From Gammaproteobacteria bacterium (GTDB lineage: Bacteria > Pseudomonadota > Gammaproteobacteria > Pseudomonadales > Azotimanducaceae): 64,000 nt of DNA. Both the position numbers and the translations under genes were made by a program. The notes below the pieces were generated by a model. That model saw only the letters and a program-made list of their open reading frames with translations. It was not told the origin of the DNA and made no database searches. The stretch is from contig JAPOVY010000103.1 in NCBI GenBank assembly GCA_026707905.1, forward strand, positions 1 to 64,000. The letters are read 5' to 3'. The first letter of the stretch is position 1. Each line of letters starts with the position of its first letter. Below are positions 25,967-34,632 of the stretch, one piece after another.

Positions 25967-26892
25967 TTAGTCTATACGTTGGCACTGTTCGCCGCGCAGA
26001 AACGAACCGAGTATATCTATTTGTGTTTCCTCGACACGTCGCAGATTGACGTAGTTAACGTGCTGGGTGAATTGCTTGGTGGGATCTAGATCTATTCCCC
26101 ACTGTGGAACTAATTGATTAGGAACGATTGAATAACGCACGTCGATGACCCGATTAGGTACCGTGGGGTCCATCGCGACATAATCTTGCGCAAACCAGCT
26201 AAAATGATCGACGTCGGCCAGCTGTTGGCTTTCTTTGAGCCAGGGTAAGTGCTTCTCAACATTCAGTACTTCTGTCGTGGCTGATGTACCACAGACCATT
26301 GGTTCCTTCGCCAATCCGACGCGAATGGCGTCTATATAGAACACATCATCGTATTCATAGATCGACCGCCACACCAACTGGTTAGCCATGGTCGGTTTGA
26401 TCGTCAATCGTTCTGGCACGTGTCCTCTCGCTTCGGCCAGCTGCCCTCCTGCGTCGAGCGCCCGTTGGCTTTGAATGAGACCGCTACTCAAATAGTGAGC
26501 GCCCAAGTCAGTCCAATCCATGGTAGCCAGCGACGACGCCAAATAAGTCCTGCAATCACTGCGAGTAGCAACGGGACGGTGAACGCGGGATCGAGAACTG
26601 AAACGTTATTCCAGGTAACGCGATAGTCCGTAAATGGCCAAAATAACTGTGTGCCGTAAGACGTGCAGGCATCAAGCAACCCATGAGTCGCGTAACCGAG
26701 TAAACACGCCAGGTAGACATATCTGAAATCAATCGATTTTCGCAGGAACGGGAATACGCATCCAGCGACTATCAATGCACCAGTGGGTATGAAGACAAGC
26801 GAATGGGTGAACTGGCGGCGAAACATTAGAAACAACAACGGATCTACGTCGCTTGAGATAAATACGTCCAAGTCTGGTGCCATGCCGGCCAA
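25967..26892 (-). pseudogene. YdjM-like membrane-bound metal-dependent hydrolase, frameshifted and N-truncated
   Basis: Two minus-strand frames join into one protein. The first (26892 to about 26490) reads LAGMAPDLDVFISS, RRQFTHSLVFIPTGA, HGLLDACTSYGTQL and FTDYRVTWNNVSVLDPAFT, which are the membrane metal-hydrolase motifs with conserved His and Asp. The second (from about 26510 to 25967) continues YLSSGLIQSQRALDA, GHVPERLTIKPTMANQLVWRS and FYIDAIRVG, the usual C-terminal domain. A one-base loss near 26490 explains the switch. The usual first ~25 residues are also missing, because an in-frame TGA lies just upstream of 26925. It is a dead remnant of a normally chromosomal gene. Confidence 0.8.
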
Positions 26893-27038
26893 AACGCCCC
26901 TTAGCGCGACTAGCCCTCATCAAGTCGTGTGATGGTCCGATTTTGGGATCTTCGCGCGTCCGAATCTCAGGTGCATTGACCATCCATGAATTCAGCGATG
27001 GCTCCAAAATCCATGAGAAAGATGGCAAAAGGTGGGTA

Positions 27039-27428
27039 ATGACCAATGAGGATGCACCAGCTGCAGACACTGCGCCTCGCACACCCGAGACCATACCATT
27101 GGATGAGGTATTTTATGTACGGGATGTAGCCGAACCCAGCGACGGCCACACTGGAATCAATGTTGACGATCCGCTACTGTTTCGGAATCTCAATGTTCAT
27201 AGTTTGCGCGTGCCGTCTTGGCTGTGGTCGCGAGCAGCGCAGCTGGCACGTAAGCGCGGTATCAAGTCGGTGAGCAGAATGTTCAACGCTTTGGCTTTGC
27301 AAGGTCTTCGATCTATCGAAGCTGCTTCACCTCATGACGTCAATGATGACGATCAACTAGCTTTACGTAATCCCCTAATTCGATGTGCGGACTGTAGAGT
27401 CGCATGTGAGCGCTCGCTGCTACGTTAG
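27039..27428 (+). CDS. Hypothetical protein, possible ribbon/helix DNA-binding type
   Basis: From ATG 27039 (AGGTGG just upstream) it has 129 residues. A longer in-frame form from 26877 would overlap the divergent hydrolase remnant head-on and is less likely. The core (HSLRVPSWLWSRAAQLARKRGI, then SRMFNALALQGLRSIE) resembles the helix pair of ribbon-helix-helix regulators, where a RVP strand precedes the helices. The C terminus has CADCRVAC. No family is recognised. It converges on the ParB-like gene. Confidence 0.5.
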   Translation: MTNEDAPAADTAPRTPETIPLDEVFYVRDVAEPSDGHTGINVDDPLLFRNLNVHSLRVPSWLWSRAAQLARKRGIKSVSRMFNALALQGLRSIEAASPHDVNDDDQLALRNPLIRCADCRVACERSLLR

Positions 27429-27576
27429 TGAGCCACTCAACATGACCGACCGTGAGGATCCGAGCGAGACGCACTCGCCCCTCCTATCGGATGAGCGGGT
27501 CCCAGTCCCATCAGATAGAAGCACGCTTAAACGCCGCTGAGGGTCACTGAATGCTAATGAGAATGACTAGGTTTAT

Positions 27577-28392
27577 TTAACGTATAACTCTCGATAGTGT
27601 CCGCTTCAGATCGTCGTTTTCTTTAACTAGGGACTGATTTGCTTTTTCGAGAACTTTGTTTTCGTGTATCAATTCGGAGATCCGTGCCTTCTGGCGATTG
27701 TCGGCCTCTTCGAGCGCACGAAGCTTCTCACGCACTCCAATCTCGGATAGAACGTTGTCCGGCAATTTTTCCTTGAAGTGGTTCATATACGCGACGTTCT
27801 GATCAGCCAGGCGAATACGGTCCTGGTTCGCTTCGGTCAGTTCCGTCTTGAGTTCGGAGATCTCTTTGTATGCCTTTACTAGCGCCGGTGCCATCGGCGG
27901 TTTCTCTTTCTTTTGCTTGGGCGTGATCGAATCTTCACCACGCAGGATCGCGTCGGTGCGGCCCTCACCAACGGCTTTCTTCGCTCGTTGAACCGTCTTT
28001 TCACTGGTTTGTGCAACCTCCGCCATTTCCTTGTTGGTCGCACCATCGTTATCTCGAGTAGGATGCCCGCTTGGACTCCACTTGTACGCCGCGACCGTCG
28101 CGGTGGCACGTTGACCGGCGTTCAGGTGACGCCGAAAAACGTTCTGTGATACGACGAACATCGCAGGATCTACGTTGTCCGGAAGCGGTCGCGAGTCGAA
28201 CGGAATCCCTAACTCCGTACAGGCGCGGTGCCGGTGCCAACCGTCGAGCACCATCCCCTCATACACGATACCTGGTTGACGTTGACCGTTGACGCGGATA
28301 TCCGATACCAGGTTGGAAAATTCGGTTTCCGTCATGGCGGGGAAGATCGCACTCAACGGGTGTTGGCGTAAGCCTTCGACGGGTTCTCTCAT
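27577..28392 (-). CDS. ParB/Spo0J N-terminal domain protein with coiled-coil tail
   Basis: 271 residues. Residues about 10-110 are a ParB-type nuclease/NTPase fold: HPLSAIFPAMTETEF, then IRVNGQRQPGIVYEGMVLDGWHRHRAC, the position of the GxRRxxA-like box. A helix-turn-helix follows (NKEMAEVAQTSEKTVQRAKKA). The last 100 residues are a long coiled coil (ELKTELTEANQDRIRLADQN; LIHENKVLEKANQSLVKEN), unlike chromosomal ParB. Such proteins occur on plasmids and islands, with or without ParA, and none is visible here. The ATTCG/CGAAT inverted repeat at 28391-28410 overlaps the start codon and may be its operator. Confidence 0.8.
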   Translation of the reverse strand: MREPVEGLRQHPLSAIFPAMTETEFSNLVSDIRVNGQRQPGIVYEGMVLDGWHRHRACTELGIPFDSRPLPDNVDPAMFVVSQNVFRRHLNAGQRATATVAAYKWSPSGHPTRDNDGATNKEMAEVAQTSEKTVQRAKKAVGEGRTDAILRGEDSITPKQKKEKPPMAPALVKAYKEISELKTELTEANQDRIRLADQNVAYMNHFKEKLPDNVLSEIGVREKLRALEEADNRQKARISELIHENKVLEKANQSLVKENDDLKRTLSRVIR

Positions 28393-28500
28393 TCGTCGGA
28401 TTCTCCGAATATCAGCACTAACGGCATTATCAAGATAGCGATTAACTGTTTAATCGATCGCAAACGAGAATCAGGTTTGCTTTTTGCACTGTAATGATTT

Positions 28501-28750
28501 ATGTTTGAAAGTAAGAAACACGGCCCGATTAGGGCAAGCGATTACAAGTGGGATAATCCCAAAGCACTGCCCCCCCCGACTGTTCAACCGATCGGGCGTG
28601 TACGGTTTATCATCGTTTCTGTGTTCCGCATCGCACTACTGGCACTTGTTGTCAGTCTTTCTCCAGTGCTTCACGCACAAACCACCTGCACTTCAAATCC
28701 TGCAGCATCCGATCCGAGCTGGATCGAACTGCACCAAAGCGACTCACAAG
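28501..28750 (+). pseudogene. N-terminal fragment of an unknown exported protein at the right junction
   Basis: ATG 28501 opens a frame whose first 60 residues look protein-like. There is a hydrophilic start (MFESKKHGPIRASDYKWDN), then a signal-type helix (FIIVSVFRIALLALVVSLSPV) and an LHAQ cleavage-like site. The frame continues past 28750 only as an off-frame reading of the NCS2 sequence. A run of eight C bases at about 28568-28575 is a slippage hazard. It probably is the start of an island gene cut at the junction. Family unknown. Confidence 0.4.
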
Positions 28751-29977
28751 GGACCAATCGCATCCGCGCTCACGACGTTGGTCGTTGTCATAGGCATCAT
28801 GTTGAAGGCGCATGGTTTCTGGCGCCTATGGTCACCAATCATCGGCGTGATCGCCGGAACCATCGTGTCCGTTATTTTTGGTCTTTACGATTTTGGGCGC
28901 ATCGCTGACGCTGCATGGATTGGTTTGCCGACTTTCGCTTTACCTGGCTTTGATCTCAAATTCGACGTTGCGTTCTGGAGTTTGTTACCAGCGTTTCTTT
29001 TCATTACTGTTGTCTGTACAGTTCAAACAGTAAGTGGGTCGATCGCGATACAACGGGTTACGTGGAATGAATCTAGAGCGGTTGACTTTCGCTCGGTACA
29101 AGGGGCCGTTGCCGCAGATTCCGCTGGTAATTTACTAGGTTCTGTACTCGGTTCGATGCCTGTAGGTTTTCGACCCAACGGTACTTCGATGACCGAAATA
29201 ACAGGCGTCGGGGCACGCAGCCTCGGTTTGATACTTGGTGCATCCTTGTTACTGCTAGCGTGTATACCAAAAGTCCTAGCGATCGTTCTCGCAATTCCCG
29301 GTCCAGTCGTAGCAACATTTACTACGATCGTCATGGCATCGATCTTCATCATTGGTGTGAAGATAGTCGCTCAGGACGGCGTAGATTACCGAAAAGGTGC
29401 AATCGTCGGGATCGCATTTTGGGTGGGCGTCGGGTTCGAATACGGATCGATCTTTCCCGAGTTTGTGGCAGGGCTAACAGGAAGTGTGCCGGTGAACGGA
29501 ATGCTGGCGGGAGGTCTAGTTGCATTCTTAGCAACCGGTTTCATCGAAATAACGAAACCTCGACGTCAGAAACTAGAGGTGCCGTTTGATCGCGCAGCTT
29601 TAGCTGGAGTACGCAACTTTGTACTTGGTTTCTCCGAGAAATACGCTTGGGGGCAGTCGTTAGTTGCACGACTCGATGCTGTCAGCGAGGAAACGCTGTT
29701 AACACTTCTCGAGGAGCATGAAACGACACAGGGCGAAGATCCGCGACGCCTTCTCGTTGGCGTCACCAATGAAAAAGAGCGCGTCACACTTGAGTTCATC
29801 GCTTCGAGCGGCGAGGAAAACGTCCAAGATCGGATCGCAATGCTCGCGGATGCCAGCACCCTGGAATCCACCGAACGTGATCTATCGCTACGGTTACTTC
29901 GGCATCTAGCGTCGTCTGTGCGACATCAACAATATTTCGGAACGGACGTCATAACTGTCCACGTAGACCGTTCTTAA
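28751..29977 (+). pseudogene. Uracil/xanthine (NCS2) permease, C-terminal fragment
   Basis: From the GGA codon at 28751 the frame reads 408 residues typical of an NCS2 permease: LTTLVVVIGIMLKAHGFWRLWSP, then AIQRVTWNESRAVDFRSVQGA, VLAIPGPVVATFTTIVMASI, DGVDYRKGAIVGIAFWVGVGF and a TGFIEITKPRRQKLEVPFD segment. A cytoplasmic C-terminal domain follows (about the last 130 residues), as in the ~590-residue subfamily. The apparent N-terminal 85 residues upstream do not resemble the family. Together with 13436-13663 it accounts for about 484 of the expected residues. It is separated from its N terminus by the island and cannot form a complete transporter. Confidence 0.85.
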
Positions 29978-30277
29978 AACGAGCGAGACGCAAGGAATGT
30001 AAATCGATTGAAAAGAGTGATGTATCGAGAGTACCTGTATATACAAAACCACAGTGGTAATTGCCGATTTATCATGCACCGTTCGATAGTGCGTCTCTAA
30101 TCAGCACACTTTACATATATCCCGCTGTAATGCGTCTTAAGCGCTATCGCTGACACCTATCCGCCTATCACAGATCGTATCTTCATCCAACGAAACGCGT
30201 ATTTGAATTGGTCGTACGACAATCTCATTGTTATCGTTCGTTTTCAACGATGCGTTAATTTCAAAACATTAATTCTC

Positions 30278-30520
30278 ATAGCGAGTATTACGATTCGAAA
30301 CTTGGACACTGGAGTAAGAAAGGCTCTGAGAGTACGTAGCGCAACGAATGGTAGATCGATGGAAGAGGAGGCACGCGTTATTTTGCGCGACGCGCTATTA
30401 CGAACGAATGAGACTCGTGATCTGGGTAGTATCTTTCGTAAGCATTTCGGTCCGACTCATGGCGTGGATCTCAAATTACCGAAGCGAGAACCCATTCCAG
30501 AACCACCGACGTTTGATTAG
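30278..30520 (+). pseudogene. FitA/VapB-like ribbon-helix-helix antitoxin, normal start codon lost
   Basis: The protein reads ASITIRNLDTGVRKALRVRS, NGRSMEEEARVILRDALLRT, which is the FitA pattern, where the usual first residues are MASITIRNLD. Here the codon at the expected start (30278-30280) is ATA, not ATG. The only upstream start in frame is TTG at 30203, which would add 25 unrelated residues, and no ribosome site precedes either. Antitoxins of this type bind their own promoter and neutralise a PIN-domain ribonuclease encoded next. Its partner gene (30527) is broken, so the module is dead. Confidence 0.7.
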
Positions 30521-30526
30521 TTTGGC

Positions 30527-30941
30527 ATGTATTTACTAGATCCCAATTCCCGGAGCTGATGCAAGTACATCCGGCTACCGAAATAAGCAAATGGGTGATT
30601 GGAACAACGGCAAACCTTTTTTGAATTCGGCAATTGGGGAAGCTGAGTTCAGATACGGCGCGGAGATACGACCTTCAGTTAAACGTCGCGACTCGTTAAT
30701 GACCTAAATTGACCGCACGCTCCACGCGGCATTCGAAGATCGAATCTTGCCGTTCGACACGATAGCCGCTAAGTCTTATGCGTCGATAGCGGGTAGGCGT
30801 CGTTGCGCGGGTAGACCGATATTTTTACAAGACTGTCAAATTGCAGCCATTGCCGAGTCTCGAAATCTCGCTCTAGTCACGCGAAACTTCACACAGGTCG
30901 GTATCTCTCTTCCAAATCCGTGGGAACAATTCAGCGCATAA
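30527..30941 (+). pseudogene. FitB/VapC-like PIN-domain toxin, multiply broken
   Basis: ATG 30527 begins MYLLDPNS, the PIN start (MYLLDTN), and the frame then stops. Other frames continue the protein in order: ELMQVHPATEISKWVIGTTANLF, then FLNSAIGEAEFRYGAEI after a T-run at about 30618-30623, then KRRDSLMT, an in-frame TAA at about 30704, and ILPFDTIAAKSYASIAGRRR with the C-terminal LALVTRNFTQ. So at least two frameshifts and one stop are present. PIN toxins cleave RNA, and this copy cannot. It starts six bases after the antitoxin frame ends. Confidence 0.8.
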
Positions 30942-30983
30942 CAATCCGACCAATCGAATCGAGATCTATAAACTCGTCGGCGA

Positions 30984-32255
30984 CTATTCCTTAACCTGTT
31001 CGATGTGACCTCCGAACAACCAAACTGATCCGATAGACAGCGGCACTAAGCACGCACCGAGGATAAAGAAAGGAGCGTAAGAATCGGCCGTAATCACCGG
31101 TACAACGTTTGTCGTGATGAGCACACCGAGTATCGCGGCAGTCCCTCCAATTCCGGCTAACGTTCCTACTGACTTACCTGAGTAGAAATCACTTGGTAAT
31201 GTCTGGATATTGCCCATGGACAGTTGAAATCCGAACAAAATCACAGCGATCAGCAAAACAGCAACCAGCGGCACAGCAGCATATGCAGACGCAATCAAGG
31301 TCGGAAACATGATCACGCCACCTAACGTGATCGTGAACTTTCTCGTACGATTCACACTCCAGTGTTTGGCGAAAAGATACTTCGCCAACCAACCGCCGAA
31401 CAAACTCCCAGCTGCGGCGCCCGCATAAGGAACCCATGCGAACAAACCGATTTGTCGGATATCGAAATCGAATTGCGCTGCAAGGTAAAGTGGTAACCAA
31501 GTTACGAACAGCCACCAAACAGGATCTAAGAAGAAACGCGACAAAATGACCGACCAACTACGACGTTGCCGGACAAGAAAATCCCAAAACCCGGGCGCAA
31601 GCAATTCTGCGGAGCCGTCGGTTTCTTCGTCTTCCTCCGGTTTTTGGCCCGTGAGTATGTATTCCCGCTCTTCCTCGCTTAACCAGGGGTGCGACTCCGG
31701 TGGGGCTTTGTACAGTATCCACCAGGGGACAATCCAGATAAAACCGACCAAGCCGATTAGGACGAACGTACTCTGCCATCCAAATAGGATATATAGCCAC
31801 GCGATTAGTGGAGCGGAAATTACTGCTCCAAGTGAAGCACCAGCATTGAAAATGCCTTGTGCTAACGCACGTTCCTTGATCGGGAACCACTCGGCGTTGT
31901 TCTTTGTTGCACCTGGCCAATTCCCCGCTTCACTTACACCCAGCATAAATCTAAAAATACTGAACGTGAACACGTTACGCGCGACCGCGTGAAGCATGAT
32001 GGAAATGGACCAAACCGAAATAGCAAGCACGAATCCGAGCCGGGTACCGATCTTGTCAAAAATCTTGCCGAACAACGACTGTCCGATCGCATAGCCGACC
32101 ATAAAGAACGATACGATTAACGCGTACTGGGCCGTGTCTAATCCCAAATCTTCCGAGATTTCCGGCCACATGATGGCAAGTGCTGTACGGTCGACATAGT
32201 TGATTACCGTTGCCAGCGCAACCAACCCGATTATGAACCATCGAAGGTTTTTCAT
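30984..32255 (-). CDS. MFS transporter, hexuronate/anion:H+ symporter type (alginate product uptake)
   Basis: 423 residues with 12 predicted helices. The N terminus (FIIGLVALATVINYVDRTALAI) and motif GKIFDKIGTRLGF are typical of the ACS/ExuT subfamily. RFMLGVSEAGNWPGATKNNAEWFP is its signature. A charged central loop (EEREYILTGQKPEEDEETDG) separates the halves. In related loci this carrier imports the unsaturated uronate released by oligoalginate lyase. It is 167 bases downstream of the PL17 gene on the same strand, and could share the transcript or have its own promoter. Inner membrane. Confidence 0.9.
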   Translation of the reverse strand: MKNLRWFIIGLVALATVINYVDRTALAIMWPEISEDLGLDTAQYALIVSFFMVGYAIGQSLFGKIFDKIGTRLGFVLAISVWSISIMLHAVARNVFTFSIFRFMLGVSEAGNWPGATKNNAEWFPIKERALAQGIFNAGASLGAVISAPLIAWLYILFGWQSTFVLIGLVGFIWIVPWWILYKAPPESHPWLSEEEREYILTGQKPEEDEETDGSAELLAPGFWDFLVRQRRSWSVILSRFFLDPVWWLFVTWLPLYLAAQFDFDIRQIGLFAWVPYAGAAAGSLFGGWLAKYLFAKHWSVNRTRKFTITLGGVIMFPTLIASAYAAVPLVAVLLIAVILFGFQLSMGNIQTLPSDFYSGKSVGTLAGIGGTAAILGVLITTNVVPVITADSYAPFFILGACLVPLSIGSVWLFGGHIEQVKE

Positions 32256-32422
32256 GAGTTTCTTACTCGAAATAGAAATCGTTTCTTAGGGATCTGTACA
32301 CGCCGAACAAAAATTTTTAATCGCCGCAGAACGCACCGTAAGCAACGCGAGAATCGAAAGCAAGCCATCGCCGACTTGACTAATTGGGTTCTTCGGTTCG
32401 TCGAAGCAGGTCTCGATGCCGC

Positions 32423-34630
32423 TCAAATCTGATTGCCCTCACCATCGAAAGCTGAAGCGTAGCCTCGCCACGTCAATGAGGTCCCATCTAAAACCAAAAC
32501 ATGCCTTGATTCTGCATCGCGATTCCGGGAGAACGCGACGTGAAAGATCGTGTTTTTCGTCGTTTCAAGCGTCAGGAGTTGCGAGACATCATTCTCAAAG
32601 AACTTAAGGTTTTTGATCGTTGGTCTGTTGTTGATCGTGAATTCAGCGGCGCCGTTGTATTCACCGTGTGATTCAAGGACGGATACGAACGTCGTTCGTT
32701 TTGCGTTATTAATCCTTCTGATAAATGTCTGCTGTGGTCTTAGATTGAAATTTGGATCGTTCGCACCGAGCTGCGCGAATAAAACCTGACTAGGTGAATC
32801 CGTAGATGTTATGACCGAATAGAAGCGATTGTCGGTCAACCACGTAAACAGAAACGTCTCACCTGACGCTAGTTCCTGCTTCGAACGAAGCCAAAGATGC
32901 TGAAAGCCATTCCTCTCACCTAATGGTCGTAACGTTTCAGCCTCGACCGATGTCGGCTGTTTGTTCGTCGCGATGTATTGCCCTTCAAAATGCACTGGGA
33001 GATCGAACTGATGTTCCGTGTTGCTTTCGACACTAAAAATGTCTACGACTAGATAACGTTCTTCTGCAATGTTCTCAACTAGCGCAAGCAGACGCTCCAT
33101 TCTCACGTCTTGATATGGGTTTTCTGTGCGTGCGCGGACAAGGACGATTGGTCGATCCCTACGGAATTGCAGGACTTCGGGGTAATAACGATCCGCGACT
33201 TCGGCGTTCGCTTCGAAATGACTGGTTTCATCGACAACGAGCGTGTTGTGAGCAATGGTCTGCTTCGCCCAGGTTGTGTTCTCGGGTAGATAACGACCAC
33301 CTTCCTTCTGTTCAATATTTAAGAATCGTGCGGAACCATAGTCGGACACGATCTCGTTGCCATTGTCGTAGTAAAGCCAATTCAAACGATCAAAGTGTCC
33401 ATGACCAAACCCATGCGAAGTTGCCTTCAGTACAGCCGCCTGATCCGTTTTTCCGTAGTCGCCACGCAAGATTCCAAGTGCGCCGCGTGTCCCTTTCGGT
33501 CCGTCCCGAAACAGTCGTGGTATGTATTCGAAAGGTTCTGCATGACCAGCATCGATCGCTTGTGCCATTTTGAGACTATCAGCTGTTAAGACGAAACCAT
33601 CTTGCGATTGAGCGATCGCTAACAGACTCGGATCCCCCGTCAGTGCGAACGCGATAGCGATCCCATACCGAAGTTCGACTGTATTCAACCCTTTGTCCTT
33701 GATTGCATCGTTCAGTGGGAAGAAAAGATCGTTGTAGGAGAGATCGACACATGCGTAGATCGCTGATAGTAGTACACCGTCTCGATGTTTGAATATTTGT
33801 AGTTCGGGTTGATTTGCATCGATAACTCGTGCAAACACGACGAAAGGCATCAATGCATACCGTTGGTAATACGGTCCTTCCGTGTAGTAACCATCAGGAC
33901 TAAACAGATTGTCTATCAGCTGGTAAAAACCTGCAGACCCGTCCAGATTCGTGCCATTGAACGCGAGTTGAACATACCGTTCTTCATCTAAGACGTAGCC
34001 CGTCGTTCCAACGGCAGCAACCGCCCATGCCGCGTGGTTGTGAATTCTGTTAAAGGTGTCAGGTGACCCCGTAGAAAGGAAATCGGCTAATGGGCGAAAC
34101 AAACCGAGCTCGATCGTCTCCTGCTCCGCTTCGGAAAGCGCACTGCGAATGGCATCGTATCCCTGAATGGCGTAGACGAGCCAAACTGCCTCATTTAAAA
34201 CCTGCCAGAACATCCGGCCGGGATAGTTCGACCGTTTCACGGGATGCTCCGCTAAATTAGGATACAACGCTGCGTACGACAACAGCAACTGTTTAGCATC
34301 GTTCGCATAGCGTTTATCACCCGTAAAGAGCGACAGGAGACCTGCTTCGTAGATTGCGATGCCGTTCTTCTTATGCTGTTCGTGCGTATACCCACCTCCA
34401 GGATCTCGTGGCACTGGTACATCGGGCGAAAAGGCAAAGTACTCGTCAATTCGCTTTCGAGTCTCGTTAAGGTACCGTACGAAACTCGGTGAAGACGCGA
34501 CAGCAGATCGAATTTCTACTAAATCCTCAACATTAATCTGTGTTCTAGGGTTTGCGACAACATTCGAATAAGCGATAACAGTCGCTAAAACAAGAACCGT
34601 TACTAGGCGTCGATTAATTACTATCGGCAT
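32423..34630 (-). CDS. Oligoalginate lyase, polysaccharide lyase family 17
   Basis: 735 residues. A signal peptide (RLVTVLVLATVIAYSNVVA) precedes an alpha/alpha toroid and then a heparinase II/III-like beta-sheet domain. Catalytic residues by family pattern are Asn198/His199 (RIHNHAAW), Tyr254 or Tyr255 (EGPYYQRYA) and Tyr in DYGSARF. The zinc-site region is HGFGHGHFDRLNW. PL17 enzymes act from the end of alginate oligomers and release the unsaturated monosaccharide, which becomes 4-deoxy-5-keto-uronate. It lies two bases after the PL6 lyase, so they are cotranscribed. Periplasmic or outer-membrane location expected. Confidence 0.92.
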   Translation of the reverse strand: MPIVINRRLVTVLVLATVIAYSNVVANPRTQINVEDLVEIRSAVASSPSFVRYLNETRKRIDEYFAFSPDVPVPRDPGGGYTHEQHKKNGIAIYEAGLLSLFTGDKRYANDAKQLLLSYAALYPNLAEHPVKRSNYPGRMFWQVLNEAVWLVYAIQGYDAIRSALSEAEQETIELGLFRPLADFLSTGSPDTFNRIHNHAAWAVAAVGTTGYVLDEERYVQLAFNGTNLDGSAGFYQLIDNLFSPDGYYTEGPYYQRYALMPFVVFARVIDANQPELQIFKHRDGVLLSAIYACVDLSYNDLFFPLNDAIKDKGLNTVELRYGIAIAFALTGDPSLLAIAQSQDGFVLTADSLKMAQAIDAGHAEPFEYIPRLFRDGPKGTRGALGILRGDYGKTDQAAVLKATSHGFGHGHFDRLNWLYYDNGNEIVSDYGSARFLNIEQKEGGRYLPENTTWAKQTIAHNTLVVDETSHFEANAEVADRYYPEVLQFRRDRPIVLVRARTENPYQDVRMERLLALVENIAEERYLVVDIFSVESNTEHQFDLPVHFEGQYIATNKQPTSVEAETLRPLGERNGFQHLWLRSKQELASGETFLFTWLTDNRFYSVITSTDSPSQVLFAQLGANDPNFNLRPQQTFIRRINNAKRTTFVSVLESHGEYNGAAEFTINNRPTIKNLKFFENDVSQLLTLETTKNTIFHVAFSRNRDAESRHVLVLDGTSLTWRGYASAFDGEGNQI

Positions 34631-34632
34631 GC

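Larger units (their letters stand above)
13664..28750. mobile_element. Accessory genomic island inserted in the NCS2 permease gene
   Basis: The borders are set by where NCS2 similarity stops on the left and resumes on the right. They are good to a few tens of bases. Contents are a tyrosine recombinase (19468-20403), a ParB-like protein, a truncated minus-strand gene at the left edge, lipoproteins, and four secreted HExxH proteins. Base composition is patchy: 16483-16668 is GC-rich and the left-edge fragment also looks higher than average. I could not find a clear direct repeat at the two ends by eye, and about 300 bp of permease sequence is missing, so simple site-specific integration is not demonstrated. 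Many of its genes carry stops or frameshifts. Confidence 0.7.

Noticed and set aside
28484..28750. N-terminal 89 residues of the long permease-containing frame
   Set aside because: They do not resemble an NCS2 start and overlap another more protein-like frame (28501). They are chance upstream coding.
13664..28750. Integron cassette array
   Set aside because: Genes are on both strands, some have long coupled overlaps, and the recombinase lacks an integron-type neighbourhood. No attC-like repeats were noticed.
30203..30277. Alternative TTG start for the antitoxin, 25 residues longer
   Set aside because: The added residues are unlike any antitoxin start and have no ribosome site. Treated as loss of the normal start.
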